Source of the DNA: Flavobacterium album
GTDB taxonomy: Bacteria > Bacteroidota > Bacteroidia > Flavobacteriales > Flavobacteriaceae
Assembly: GCF_003096035.1 (NCBI RefSeq)
Contig: NZ_CP029186.1
Span: 1,687,001-1,751,000 of the forward strand
Direction: 5' to 3'
DNA length: 64,000 nucleotides
The translations under genes were made by a program, and so were the position numbers. Below the pieces are notes generated by a model, which did not search any database, was not told the DNA's origin, and worked only from the letters and a program-made list of their open reading frames with translations. Positions 16,778 to 25,234 of this stretch are shown in pieces. The stretch's first letter is position 1. Each line of letters begins with the position of its first letter.

Positions 16778-19348
16778 TTAGAAAGGATAATTTATCCCCA
16801 CATTATAAACGCATTTGGAAAGGTTGTACTCATTAAACCAGCGTTCGCCTTCCGGTTTTCCGGGATTGTACGTCTTGAATCCCACATCAAAACGTACAAT
16901 GAAGAAGTTAAAGTCATACCTGAAGCCAACGCCTGTGCCGAGTGCCAGGTCTTCAAAAGATTTCAGGCCGTTAAAGGTGTAATTAGGATCGTCCACCTGG
17001 TCAAAAACATTCCAGATGTTGCCTACATCGCCAAAGATCGCACCGTTAAGCTTGCCGAATATATTAAAGCGAAGCTCGGCGCTGTAGGCCATTTTGAGGT
17101 TGGCTTCATTAAAGTCGTTAACCCCACCGCTGCGGCCGGGTCCAAGGCTGTAGGACTGCCATGCCCTGTTATCATTCGAGCCTCCCGCGAAATAGCTTCG
17201 GGCAAAAGGTATCGAGGTAGAGTTGCCGTAGGGTACCGCCAGCCCGAAAAACGCGCGCATGGCCAGTACTTTCCCGCGCCTGAGGTCAAAGTGCTTTATA
17301 AAGTCGAGCTCTCCTTTTATGTACTGCGAATATTGTACATCCAGAAACGTACGGCTGCCTACAGGCACATCCTTGTTTTCTGACATAAGGGGGGCTATCA
17401 GCGAGGGTATGCTGCCGGCGGCTTCTACCTTAGTCTTGAAAATAAAGAAAGTATTATCAAGAAGGTCTTTTTTAGAATTGGTAGTGTAAGTGAAATTTGT
17501 CGCAAAGATCAGGTTGTTCTCTGTAAGCCTCTGCCTGCGCTCCTCGATGCGGTTGATGCCCTTGCGGTCTTCGTCGCTCACTGTTATCTGGTTGTTTTTT
17601 ATATCTGTGATAAAGCCGTTGGTGCCCGATTCTATTTTCAGGTCCTTAGAACCATCCGGATTTGGAGGTGCATTAAAATAGGCTGGGTCTACCTGGCTTT
17701 CATAAGTATTGGCATATTGGTTAAGCCTGTTGTAGGACGAACGGTATACATTAAAATAATTGCCCGCATTTACATTGCGTATGTATTGTATGTTAAACAG
17801 GTCGAGTTTTGCTGTGCGGCCCCTGTCAGGTGTCCAGTTATAGCTGAGCACCCCTGTAAAATTTTCCTTGTCAAGCCCGATGTTCCGCTGCCTGCTGATA
17901 CCAAAACTCATTATCGTTGACGGGATCATCTTTTTCGGTATGATCTTTTCGGTTTTGAAAGGGAAGAAGATGCGAGGAAAGGTAAGCTTCAGGTCGGCAC
18001 CATATTCAAGTATATTGAAGAACGACCTGTCAGGTATTGCCACATCCCTCGATGAGCCGATGTTGCCGCGTGTGGAGATCTCCAGGATCTCGGCGCCCTT
18101 AAAGATATTTCTTATCGATACCCCAAGGCTCCCCTGGATCCCGAAATCCTGGATGTTGGAGTGAGTAAAATCGACGCTGGGAGTAAAGCGGAATTTTTTT
18201 CGCGGATTTAGGTAAATATTGGTTATCAGCGAAGTGCCGGTCGGGTCTCTCGGGTCTTCTTTGTATTCAATGGTTGGGTAGTTAAAAACCCTCAGGTTGG
18301 TAAGGTACCTTGAGGTAAGCATCCTCCTGAAATCGGCGAAGTCGCTCCCCTGTGTTATAAATACCGCATCAGTAAGCGCTTTTGGCCGGTAGTTCAACTT
18401 CCCGGTGCTGTACAGGTTAAAACCATTGTAACTCACGCTGTCAATGGCCTGTTCGGGGCTTGTGGGATTTTTGGTGTAAATATTTACCTGGCTGATCTTG
18501 TACAGCCTGAACGGCCTTACAAAAGTAGAGTCGCCCTGCTTTACGGTCTCATTGTCAATGATAAAGTCGACATTGGCCTTGTAGTTATTGCCCACAGTGT
18601 CCAGTACATATGATATATTATTTTGCTGGAAGGTATAGGCTCCGCGGTTACGGAAGTAGGTTGTGATGCGTTCCCTTTCTGCTGTAAAATTAGCTTCATT
18701 ATACTGGTCGCCTTTCTTTATGAGCGATCCTGCTTTTATAGTGATGTAAAGGCTGTCGAGCGCCGGAGTTTCTATGTAAGGTATGATCGAGTCCAGCTTG
18801 TAAGGCTTCCCTGTTTCGATATCATAACGCACTTCAGCACGCTTGTTTTCAAGGGTGTCAATGGTATATTTTACGTTTGCCCTGAAATAACCTTTCTTGT
18901 AATAAAAGGCAAAAAGCCTGTTGCGTGATTTCTTTATCCTGTTCAGGTCAACAATTACAGGAGGCTCGCCGGTTTTTTTGGCAAAGTTGCTAAAGCCCGA
19001 CACGAAAAAGGAATTACCCAGCCGCTGTACCTGCTTTTCCGAAAGCATCTTTCGTAAGAACTCATGCCTTCCCGGCTTCCTTTTAAGCCATTCCTGATAG
19101 GAGGAGTCGGCATCCTTGTTGGCAAGGTTGTAAATGCTCAGGCGAATGTGCCAGCCTAAAACATCGGTATTGGGCAATTGGTAGAGCTGCGCTTTGTGCT
19201 CATCGTCGTTTTTTTCTTCGCCGTTTACCCTTACATCATTTTTTTTCAGGAGGTGCTTACCCTCCGGCACGTTCTTAACGAGCGAACAGGAATATAAAAA
19301 CCAACCCGATATAAGAATTAGTGCTATTTTTGTTGTTATATTTCTCAA
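16778..19348 (-). CDS. tamL: TamL-type lipoprotein of the BamA/Omp85 superfamily
   Basis: Outer-membrane assembly factor (856 aa). The N-terminus is a lipoprotein signal with lipobox LYSC, followed by POTRA-like domains (about residues 40-400) and a C-terminal 16-strand barrel ending in VGINYPF with terminal Phe. Barrel hallmarks FARSYFAGGSNDNRAW and LGPGRSG are present. BamA-like proteins that are lipoproteins are the TamL type of Bacteroidota. No ATG gives the signal peptide; the TTG at 19348 does (RNITTKIALILISGWFLYSC). A further TTG at 19405 would overlap the divergent gene and is unlikely. TamB is not nearby. Confidence 0.85.
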   Translation of the reverse strand: MRNITTKIALILISGWFLYSCSLVKNVPEGKHLLKKNDVRVNGEEKNDDEHKAQLYQLPNTDVLGWHIRLSIYNLANKDADSSYQEWLKRKPGRHEFLRKMLSEKQVQRLGNSFFVSGFSNFAKKTGEPPVIVDLNRIKKSRNRLFAFYYKKGYFRANVKYTIDTLENKRAEVRYDIETGKPYKLDSIIPYIETPALDSLYITIKAGSLIKKGDQYNEANFTAERERITTYFRNRGAYTFQQNNISYVLDTVGNNYKANVDFIIDNETVKQGDSTFVRPFRLYKISQVNIYTKNPTSPEQAIDSVSYNGFNLYSTGKLNYRPKALTDAVFITQGSDFADFRRMLTSRYLTNLRVFNYPTIEYKEDPRDPTGTSLITNIYLNPRKKFRFTPSVDFTHSNIQDFGIQGSLGVSIRNIFKGAEILEISTRGNIGSSRDVAIPDRSFFNILEYGADLKLTFPRIFFPFKTEKIIPKKMIPSTIMSFGISRQRNIGLDKENFTGVLSYNWTPDRGRTAKLDLFNIQYIRNVNAGNYFNVYRSSYNRLNQYANTYESQVDPAYFNAPPNPDGSKDLKIESGTNGFITDIKNNQITVSDEDRKGINRIEERRQRLTENNLIFATNFTYTTNSKKDLLDNTFFIFKTKVEAAGSIPSLIAPLMSENKDVPVGSRTFLDVQYSQYIKGELDFIKHFDLRRGKVLAMRAFFGLAVPYGNSTSIPFARSYFAGGSNDNRAWQSYSLGPGRSGGVNDFNEANLKMAYSAELRFNIFGKLNGAIFGDVGNIWNVFDQVDDPNYTFNGLKSFEDLALGTGVGFRYDFNFFIVRFDVGFKTYNPGKPEGERWFNEYNLSKCVYNVGINYPF

Positions 19349-19387
19349 GGCAGTTGCGGCAAATAGTAATTCAAAAATACATTTTTT

Positions 19388-20125
19388 ATGGTTAGCAAAA
19401 ACCAAATTAAAACAATAACGGGTTTACAGCAAAAAAAATACAGGAAGCTGCACAAATTGTTCTTTGCCGAAGGGATAAAGGTAGTGCAGGAATTGCTGAA
19501 TTCCAATTTTGAATTGCACAGGCTGTTTACCACCCAGGATATATTCAGTGAACTGCCAAAAGATAAAGTTGATATCATTACCGAAGCCGAGCTGAAAAAG
19601 ATAAGCGCCTTGGCAACACCTAATGCCTGCCTGGCCTTATTTGTTGTCCCCGACGAAAAACAGGTGCCTGAAAACGGCCTTATCGTTGCGCTTGACGATA
19701 TACGTGACCCGGGTAACCTGGGGACTATCATCAGGCTGTGCGACTGGTTTGGTATAGAACATTTGGTATGCTCTGAAAATTGTGTGGATGTGTATAACCC
19801 AAAAGTAGTACAGGCTACAATGGGCTCTATTACACGGGTCAATGTGGTTTATACCGACCTGTCGGACTACATTGCTAAAACTTCGCTCCCGGTATTCGGT
19901 ACCTTTATGGACGGGAAGAATATTTATAGCGAAGCGCTGCCGAAGGATGGCATCATTGTTATGGGCAATGAAGCTAATGGCATTTCTCCAGAAATAGAAA
20001 ATCTGGTGACAAATAAAATAGCGATCCCGCGCTTTGGCAGCCTGCAAATGACAGAAAGCCTCAATGTGGCTACCGCAGCAGCTATCACATTAAGCGAGTT
20101 CCGAAGGAATTTTGAAAGTATTTAG
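19388..20125 (+). CDS. SpoU/TrmH-family RNA 2'-O-methyltransferase
   Basis: SPOUT-class methyltransferase (245 aa), probably for rRNA. An N-terminal substrate-binding domain (KYRKLHKLFFAEGIKVVQEL) precedes the knotted catalytic domain with the three SpoU motifs: ALDDIRDPGNLGTIIRLCDW, IIVMGNEANGIS and IPRFGSLQMTESLNVATAAAI. The exact target nucleotide (RlmB-like or other) cannot be set from sequence. It is divergent from tamL across only 39 bp. Confidence 0.93.
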   Translation: MVSKNQIKTITGLQQKKYRKLHKLFFAEGIKVVQELLNSNFELHRLFTTQDIFSELPKDKVDIITEAELKKISALATPNACLALFVVPDEKQVPENGLIVALDDIRDPGNLGTIIRLCDWFGIEHLVCSENCVDVYNPKVVQATMGSITRVNVVYTDLSDYIAKTSLPVFGTFMDGKNIYSEALPKDGIIVMGNEANGISPEIENLVTNKIAIPRFGSLQMTESLNVATAAAITLSEFRRNFESI

Positions 20126-20170
20126 TGCAAGTCACTATTACCACTCTGAAGTTTATTCAAGCTTTCCAGG

Positions 20171-20216
20171 AAAAAATCCGTGAAAATCTGCCAAAATCCG
20201 CGTCATCTGCGTTCCC
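20171..20216. repeat. AATCTGC/ATCCGC word tract, copy 3
   Basis: Words AAATCCGTG, AAAATCTGCC, AAAATCCGCG and TCATCTGCGTTCC between the convergent SpoU and porT genes. Confidence 0.75.
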
Positions 20217-20224
20217 TTTCTAAA

Positions 20225-20932
20225 TTAATGGAAAGTGAAGTTTACAAAAACACCACGGGTTTTCATTGAGCCTACATTGCCGGTATAAGGGCTGTTTGGG
20301 TCATTATCCCTGATAAGCTCATCGTCAAGGCTGAACACGCCGCGTATAGAAGGCGAGAATTTGAAGTATTCGAAGTAAAGGTCTATACCAATGCCCAATT
20401 CATAATTGGTTGTCCATTTTACCATCCTGAAATTTCCCCCGGTCATGTTATCGTCTTTGGCATCAGCATTACTGCTGAGGTTCCAGGAGCGCGAAAAACC
20501 GCCCAGAAGATAGGGGCGTACATTGCCTGTCCGCTTTGAAGAGAATTTCAGCAATAACGGGAAATGCAGGTACGTCGATTTTACCTGCCTTTTATTATCC
20601 ACCAGGCCGTCTTCATAAAATGTAAGGTCGCGTTGGGTATAATAAAGGCCCGGCTCAAAACGCAGGTCAAGGTATTCGAAAATCCTGAGGTTGCCCACAA
20701 GGCCAACGTTAAAGCCGGTAGTACCCTTTACCTCTATGTCCTTACCCGGATTGTTCTTGTAGTCGAATTTGAAATCGTAGCTATTGAAGCCAAGAAAGTA
20801 ACCCCAGTGCGTACGCTGCTTGTCGAAGTTCTCCAGGTGTATAATAGGGTCGCGGCCAAATATGCGGGTGCCAAACTGCGCCTGGCTTGTAAGGCCTGAT
20901 AGCAGTAGTATGAATAGAATTAATTTCTTCAT
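20225..20932 (-). CDS. porT: Type IX secretion system outer-membrane protein PorT
   Basis: Outer-membrane beta-barrel component of the T9SS (235 aa; called SprT in gliding flavobacteria). The signal peptide MKKLILFILLLSGLTSQAQ is followed by FGTRIFGRDPIIHLENFDKQ and alternating amphipathic strands, ending in a VFVNFTFH barrel terminus. The position directly after ubiE (1 bp gap) matches the ubiE-porT pairing known in Flavobacterium. The start at 20932 is chosen because the 13 residues upstream would spoil the signal peptide. Confidence 0.88.
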   Translation of the reverse strand: MKKLILFILLLSGLTSQAQFGTRIFGRDPIIHLENFDKQRTHWGYFLGFNSYDFKFDYKNNPGKDIEVKGTTGFNVGLVGNLRIFEYLDLRFEPGLYYTQRDLTFYEDGLVDNKRQVKSTYLHFPLLLKFSSKRTGNVRPYLLGGFSRSWNLSSNADAKDDNMTGGNFRMVKWTTNYELGIGIDLYFEYFKFSPSIRGVFSLDDELIRDNDPNSPYTGNVGSMKTRGVFVNFTFH

Positions 20933-20933
20933 T

Positions 20934-21665
20934 TTATTGTTTTGAAGCGGAGTAAATGGTTGCCACACCAAAGGTCTGCGGCATATTCTTAACCTCTATA
21001 AACCCAATTTTGCGTAAAATATTGTTCAGCGCTTCACCATGTGGGAAAACCGAAGCCGATTCGCTAAGGTAAGCATACGCCGAACGGTCTTTAGAGAATA
21101 GCCTCCCTATCATCGGAAGCATGTACTTGCTGTAAAAAGTGTAGCCCTGCTTAAACGGGAATTTTTCAGGGACGGATGTTTCGAGTATCACAAAAATGCC
21201 GTTGGGCTTCAGTACGCGCAGTATTTCGGCAAGGCCTTTTTCAAGCGTTTCGAAATTGCGTACCCCAAAAGCTACGGTTATGGCATCAAAGTAATTATCG
21301 GCAAATGGCAGGTTTTCGCTGTCACCATATACTAGCTTTACCCTGCTGTCAAGGGTTTTTTCAGTAACTTTTTTACGCCCGACTTCCATCATCCCTTCGG
21401 ATATGTCGGCACCTATAATTTCTTTGGCATTCGTCTGCGCCATCAGGATGGCGAGGTCGCCGGTACCGGTGGCAATATCCAGTACGCGCTCCGGGTTTTT
21501 GGCAGCAACCATCTTCAGGACCTTCTTCCTCCATTTCACGTCTATGCCAAAAGAGATTACACGGTTCAGTCCGTCGTACTTGCCGGATATGGTATCGAAC
21601 ATCTGTGCGACCTGCTCTTTCTTGCCAAGGCCGGAATCTTTGTATGGAGTAACTTGTTGTGACAT
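20934..21665 (-). CDS. ubiE: Demethylmenaquinone methyltransferase UbiE/MenG
   Basis: SAM-dependent C-methyltransferase making menaquinone (243 aa). Motifs: [20 protein letters not shown], the SAM loop [43 protein letters not shown] and [12 protein letters not shown]. Flavobacteria use menaquinone only, so the menaquinone role is the likely one. A TATCTTTG -7 box lies at 21683-21690. It is translationally close to porT downstream. Confidence 0.96.
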   Translation of the reverse strand: MSQQVTPYKDSGLGKKEQVAQMFDTISGKYDGLNRVISFGIDVKWRKKVLKMVAAKNPERVLDIATGTGDLAILMAQTNAKEIIGADISEGMMEVGRKKVTEKTLDSRVKLVYGDSENLPFADNYFDAITVAFGVRNFETLEKGLAEILRVLKPNGIFVILETSVPEKFPFKQGYTFYSKYMLPMIGRLFSKDRSAYAYLSESASVFPHGEALNNILRKIGFIEVKNMPQTFGVATIYSASKQ

Positions 21666-21682
21666 TGCTTTAATTTACGGTG

Positions 21683-21690
21683 CAAAGATA
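21683..21690 (-). promoter_or_regulatory. ubiE -7 element
   Basis: TATCTTTG on the minus strand is an exact TAnnTTTG match 18 bp before the ubiE start. No convincing -33 TTG is seen. Confidence 0.5.
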
Positions 21691-21725
21691 AAGTAAGTTT
21701 TGTTAATCAGGAGTTATAAAGATAC

Positions 21726-22181
21726 CTATTCATTTGCTTGTTTTAAAGCGAGATCTTCTAATTCTCCTGAAATCCTAAAATCGGTTTGTTTGATTTTGTT
21801 TAAATACGGCTTTATAGAAGGGATTATACCCGAAAGTTTCGCCTTTACAATAATTCCGATAGTCCCTGTGATAGTTAAGCCTAATCTAACTGCTATTTTT
21901 CTTGCTTTATAATCATCAAGAATCAATGTGCATTCGACAATTTCTAAAGCTAGAGCTATTGCGCTTGATTCGCCTCTGTCAATCTGTAATTCCAGAATTT
22001 GCTGTCGTGAATTGTCAGCTATGCGCCGGACAATTATCCATTCAGGCAATGGCTCGCCAAATTCTTCTGCTATTTCAGGTGTTGTAATAATTTGACCGTA
22101 GATAAGCTTCAGCAGGTCAAGTTCGCCAATTTTCGACAGTATAATAAGGCAGCTGGTATCGGAGATTATAATCTTATGCAC
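21726..22181 (-). CDS. DUF3368 PIN-domain protein (putative toxin)
   Basis: 151-residue PIN-fold protein of the DUF3368 type, usually the toxin paired with UPF0175 antitoxins. Acidic residues expected for the RNase site are present: D8 in IISDTS, the E cluster in PEIAEEFGEPL, E in DRGESSAIALA and the D pair in LILDDYKARK. It appears intact. Its start overlaps the upstream UPF0175 gene by 8 bp, so the two form a coupled TA module. Confidence 0.85.
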   Translation of the reverse strand: MHKIIISDTSCLIILSKIGELDLLKLIYGQIITTPEIAEEFGEPLPEWIIVRRIADNSRQQILELQIDRGESSAIALALEIVECTLILDDYKARKIAVRLGLTITGTIGIIVKAKLSGIIPSIKPYLNKIKQTDFRISGELEDLALKQANE

Positions 22182-22401
22182 TGGCTATATCATTTGCCAA
22201 ATCGGAAGCAGGATAATTAAAAAGAGAAATATCGTATATTCCTATTATTTCTGCAAATGCACGTTTTGAAAGGCCTGCCAATGTAGCAGCCTGACCCAGG
22301 GACAGCCTTCCCTGCTCATATAGCTTGGAGGCTGCAAGCATTAAAAATTCCCTGCTATCCAGATTAAAGTCATCGGGGATATTGATTGTCAGTGTCTTCA
22401 T
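22174..22401 (-). CDS. UPF0175 family antitoxin
   Basis: 75-residue protein matching the UPF0175 family, with an N-terminal strand (TLTINIPDDF) and a predicted HTH in SLGQAATLAGLSKRAFAEIIG, usually the antitoxin of DUF3368 PIN toxins. It overlaps the PIN gene by 8 bp and starts 22 bp after the GNAT stop, so it may be cotranscribed with the higBA-like pair upstream. Confidence 0.85.
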   Translation of the reverse strand: MKTLTINIPDDFNLDSREFLMLAASKLYEQGRLSLGQAATLAGLSKRAFAEIIGIYDISLFNYPASDLANDIASA

Positions 22402-22423
22402 ACGTCAAAATTACAAATAAATT

Positions 22424-22867
22424 CTAAACTTTATCTAATACCATATCATACAAATCAAATCCCTTTGCCCAATAATCTTTTGTAAAAGGGCTTTTAAGCC
22501 TGAAGCCCATTTTCTCATAAAATGGATATACTAACTGCGTAGTGCGTACGCCAATTTCCTCCATACCCAGCTTTTGCATTTCCGCGATCCTGAATTTTAC
22601 CAGTGCGCTGCCCACACCTTTGCCATGCGCGTCAGGATGGATGATATCCCAGGATAGCACACCACGTTTTTCGTCATCCCGCCTGTTGAAACCGCCACAG
22701 CCCATAATGCTTCCGTCAATTTCAACCACATAATAATGGTCAATGTGTTTTGCAAGGTAATCAATAAGGTCGGCTTCTTCGCTTACAGCAAAAAATTCAG
22801 GGGTGTTGCAGCGTAACAGTTCCAGTATTGCCGGATCGTCAGAAGGAGAGTAGGGGCGGATGGTCAT
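22424..22867 (-). CDS. GNAT-family N-acetyltransferase
   Basis: Single-domain acetyltransferase (147 aa). The acetyl-CoA site is seen in HPDAHGKGVGSALVKFRIAEM (motif A), preceded by DGSIMGCGGFNR and followed by YPFYEKMGFRLKSPFTKDYWAKGFDLYDMVL. The substrate is unknown. Its ATG directly abuts the stop of the upstream HTH gene, which places it inside the toxin-antitoxin island, but it resembles ordinary small-molecule GNATs more than TacT-type toxins. Confidence 0.88.
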   Translation of the reverse strand: MTIRPYSPSDDPAILELLRCNTPEFFAVSEEADLIDYLAKHIDHYYVVEIDGSIMGCGGFNRRDDEKRGVLSWDIIHPDAHGKGVGSALVKFRIAEMQKLGMEEIGVRTTQLVYPFYEKMGFRLKSPFTKDYWAKGFDLYDMVLDKV

Positions 22868-23170
22868 TTATATTTTGATTGACAGCTCCAAATTACCTCC
22901 TAATCCAACCTCTACAATTTTTTGCAAGGTTGATAAGCGAACTTCCTTGACGTTATTTTCAATTTTTGAAATATATGACTTTGTAGTGCCTGCTTTATCG
23001 GCAAGTTCCTGTTGGGTTAACCCTTTTTCGAGACGGGCGATATGCAGCATTGCTCCAACTTTAAAATCTTCATATCCGGCTTCTAATTCATCCCTCTTTT
23101 TTGTTCCAATTTTGCCATAATGCTTTTCTTTAAACTCTTCAAGGGACATCAAATTATTTTTCGCTTTCAT
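22868..23170 (-). CDS. higA: Xre-family HTH antitoxin (HigA-like)
   Basis: 100-residue regulator with a clear HTH_3 domain at about residues 45-95 (LEKGLTQQELADKAGTTKSY, ISKIENNVKEVRLSTLQKIV). The N-terminal extension KEKHYGKIGTKKRDELEAGY is typical of HigA antitoxins paired with phage-derived Gp49-like HigB toxins. The gene is intact. Its start lies inside the restored reading frame of the toxin gene (17-bp overlap), a normal arrangement for such operons. Confidence 0.85.
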   Translation of the reverse strand: MKAKNNLMSLEEFKEKHYGKIGTKKRDELEAGYEDFKVGAMLHIARLEKGLTQQELADKAGTTKSYISKIENNVKEVRLSTLQKIVEVGLGGNLELSIKI

Positions 23171-23491
23171 ATTCTAGTTTGATTTTTAATGCCTTTTCAA
23201 TTTCTTTCTTTGGTGTTTTTTGAGTTTCTTTTGAAAGCCATTTGCCAGTACAATAAGTTTTCCTTCATCAAAAAAGCAAAATATTCTAAAGATATCACTT
23301 CCCGTCTGGATACGGATTTCATACAGGCCATTTGTGTTTTCAATATGCTTGAGGTAGGTCTCTGGTACGCGCTCAAGTTGTTCTATAAGGTCAAATGTCC
23401 AAATAATTTTAAATCTGACTTTATCACGTTGTATAATGAAAAAGTCATTAAAATAATTTTTATAGAAAGTGATTTTTCTTTTAGCTTCCAT
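23154..23491 (-). pseudogene. higB: HigB-type (Gp49-like) toxin gene with 1-bp deletion near the 3' end
   Basis: RelE-superfamily mRNA interferase. The N-terminal 85 residues are good: KVRFKIIWTFDLIEQLERVP, GLYEIRIQTGSDIFRIFCFF and LIVLANGFQKK. The frame as sequenced then runs into LKKHQRKKLKRH and a stop at 23186. With one more A in the AAA run at about 23227-23230, the frame instead reads TQKTPKKEIEKALKIKLEYE and stops at 23154, the canonical HigB ending. The span 23154-23491 is one base short of 113 codons. The ATG at 23491 is preferred to the non-ATG start four codons earlier. Decay or a sequencing error are both possible. Confidence 0.75.
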
Positions 23492-23558
23492 TAAAAAATA
23501 CAAAGATATAAAAAGTTGCCCTATAGTGAAACTTTTTAATTGTGATTTTAAAATTTAA

Positions 23559-24047
23559 TTATTTTCTCAACCACGTCTGGAACGCCATATCATAGGCATG
23601 CTTCTCATCTTTCGGATGGAAAACTTCTTCTGCCAGTTCCCATTTTTTAGGGTCGATGTCAGGAAAAAAAGCATCGGCTTCGGGAGAGGTGTCATATACT
23701 TTAGTCAATTCTATCTTGTCGGCCCTGTCAATAGATTGTTTGTAAATCTCGCCACCGCCTATCACAAAAACTTCTTCATCCTGCGGGCAGGCGGCAATAG
23801 CAGCATTGAGGCTGTTCACTACAATGCATCCTTCGGCTTTGTAATCTTCCTGGCGGGTGATGATAACGTGTGTACGGTTGGGCAGCGGCCTCGGGAAGCT
23901 CTCAAACGTTTTGCGGCCCATGATAATATAGTGGCCGGTAGTTATCTGCTTAAAGCGCTTAAAATCGTCCGGAAGGTGCCATATCATCTGGTTGTCTTTG
24001 CCCAGGGCGTTGTTCTCTGCGGCAGCTGCAATAAGGGTAAGGGTCAT
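23559..24047 (-). CDS. folA: Dihydrofolate reductase
   Basis: NADPH-dependent reductase regenerating tetrahydrofolate (162 aa). Family motifs: LIAAAAENNALGKDNQMIWHLPDDFKRFK at the N-terminus (split as adenosine/substrate loops), YIIMGRKTFESFPRPLPNRT and EVFVIGGGEIYKQ. It is the last gene of a minus-strand group with thyA, whose reaction produces dihydrofolate, the substrate of this enzyme. It overlaps the 2TM gene by 4 bp. Confidence 0.96.
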   Translation of the reverse strand: MTLTLIAAAAENNALGKDNQMIWHLPDDFKRFKQITTGHYIIMGRKTFESFPRPLPNRTHVIITRQEDYKAEGCIVVNSLNAAIAACPQDEEVFVIGGGEIYKQSIDRADKIELTKVYDTSPEADAFFPDIDPKKWELAEEVFHPKDEKHAYDMAFQTWLRK

Positions 24048-24385
24048 TGTAACGAAGGGTTGTTGTCTTTTTCTATTTTCTTTTCAAGCTGGCTTATTTT
24101 CCGTTCCTGACGGGCCACAAGCTTGGCGATTTGCTCCTGCTCCCACTTTTTGTTGATAAAGCTTTCGGTAACGAATACCTTTATAAAATGCATTATAAAC
24201 AGGAAAGCCCATGCGGTTATGGCCCAAAGATACCAGTCGTCCTGCGGGTCTACGTCCAGGCATTTATTGATAATGTAAAAGAAAATGCTGCTGACAAAAA
24301 ACAGTATGAAGTGAAGGTAAACACGTTTCTTCTGCTTTACCCTTTTCCGGGCATATTCATAAAGTTCCTGTTGATTTTGTTCCAT
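24044..24385 (-). CDS. 2TM-domain membrane protein
   Basis: 113-residue protein with two TM helices (about residues 20-40 and 51-72) separated by a short loop with WYLWAITAW, and a basic coiled-coil tail (EQEQIAKLVARQERKISQLE). This matches the 2TM domain common in Bacteroidota, often fused to LytTR or histidine-kinase modules; here it stands alone. Function is unknown. It overlaps folA by 4 bp. Confidence 0.8.
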   Translation of the reverse strand: MEQNQQELYEYARKRVKQKKRVYLHFILFFVSSIFFYIINKCLDVDPQDDWYLWAITAWAFLFIMHFIKVFVTESFINKKWEQEQIAKLVARQERKISQLEKKIEKDNNPSLQ

Positions 24386-24421
24386 GTTCCCCTGATTTTT
24401 GGAAACTAAAGGTAAGGAAAA

Positions 24422-25228
24422 TTACTTGAAAATTAATCTCCCCACACCAAATGATGTTGATGTGGCAATGCCGTGTATCATTGCTGGCTGAATATTGGGA
24501 AAACTGTTAATTACACGGTACACTTCTTTCTCATATTCATCCGGGGAGCTACCCATTATCTTATCTACGCTAATATGGCCATCGCTATCTACAATTACCG
24601 TGATTTCCATATATAATGGAATTTTGACAGGTTGACTATATTTTTTTTGAATATTTTGTAAGGTCTTTTTTTGGGTACATTCCAGTTGTTCTGCGATGCT
24701 CAGACCTTCACTGACACAGCCTGGAAATAATGCAGGATTGTCATAGGTTATATAGTCAGGGTTAATTTTTTTCTCCTTTATTTCCGATGGATATGCAATA
24801 TAGTAATTGCCTGTTTCAGGATTTCGAAAGAACGTCAGGTTTACCAGATGTGTGCTTCTCTGTTCTTTAAACTTTAGGTCTTTTGGAGTAACATTGGGAA
24901 GTTTGCTGTTAATGTAGAGCTTTATCTCTTCTTTAAGTTTTATGCTTTCCGACCTGACTTCTGTATGTCCGGGGATAACCTTGCCGTCTCTCCCGGTTAC
25001 AAAAAATGCAGATAATGAAAAATAGTCCTTATTGCTTTCCGGCAAATCGCTTATCGCTTCATTAGTAATAGTGGAAGATAACAAATCTACTAATTTTTGT
25101 TCCGAGCACAATTTGGGATTAAAATCATTTTTACATTCAGGTAGCACAGCTTGAGTTAAAACTTTCCTCTCAACCTGCGCAAATCCCTTAAGACAAAGGA
25201 GTAATAAAAATAAATATATTTTCATCAT
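24422..25228 (-). CDS. Secreted protein with two TonB-C-like modules
   Basis: 268 residues with a signal peptide (cleavage after KGFAQ). Two parallel segments (about residues 25-140 and 160-268) each have a Cys-containing lead (LPECKND / LFPGCVSEG), a DG-containing beta hairpin (TGRDGKVIPG / VDSDGHISVD) and an asparagine/proline stretch before a final strand. This resembles the TonB C-terminal fold seen in many flavobacterial 'energy transducer' proteins, but there is no TM anchor and no proline-rich linker, so it is unlikely to be a working TonB. It lies between thyA and the 2TM gene; its role is unknown. Confidence 0.6.
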   Translation of the reverse strand: MMKIYLFLLLLCLKGFAQVERKVLTQAVLPECKNDFNPKLCSEQKLVDLLSSTITNEAISDLPESNKDYFSLSAFFVTGRDGKVIPGHTEVRSESIKLKEEIKLYINSKLPNVTPKDLKFKEQRSTHLVNLTFFRNPETGNYYIAYPSEIKEKKINPDYITYDNPALFPGCVSEGLSIAEQLECTQKKTLQNIQKKYSQPVKIPLYMEITVIVDSDGHISVDKIMGSSPDEYEKEVYRVINSFPNIQPAMIHGIATSTSFGVGRLIFK

Positions 25229-25234
25229 ATCTGA

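Noticed and set aside
22424..22867. GNAT gene as a TacT-type toxin
   Set aside because: Its adjacent partner is a HigA-like HTH protein rather than a ribbon-helix-helix antitoxin, and the sequence looks like a general GNAT; not enough to call it a toxin.
21726..23491. Prophage or integrative element at the TA island
   Set aside because: No integrase, tRNA gene, direct repeats or phage structural genes are seen at the edges.
24422..25228. A functional TonB protein
   Set aside because: It has a cleavable signal peptide but no TM anchor and no proline-rich spacer; only the C-terminal fold is TonB-like.
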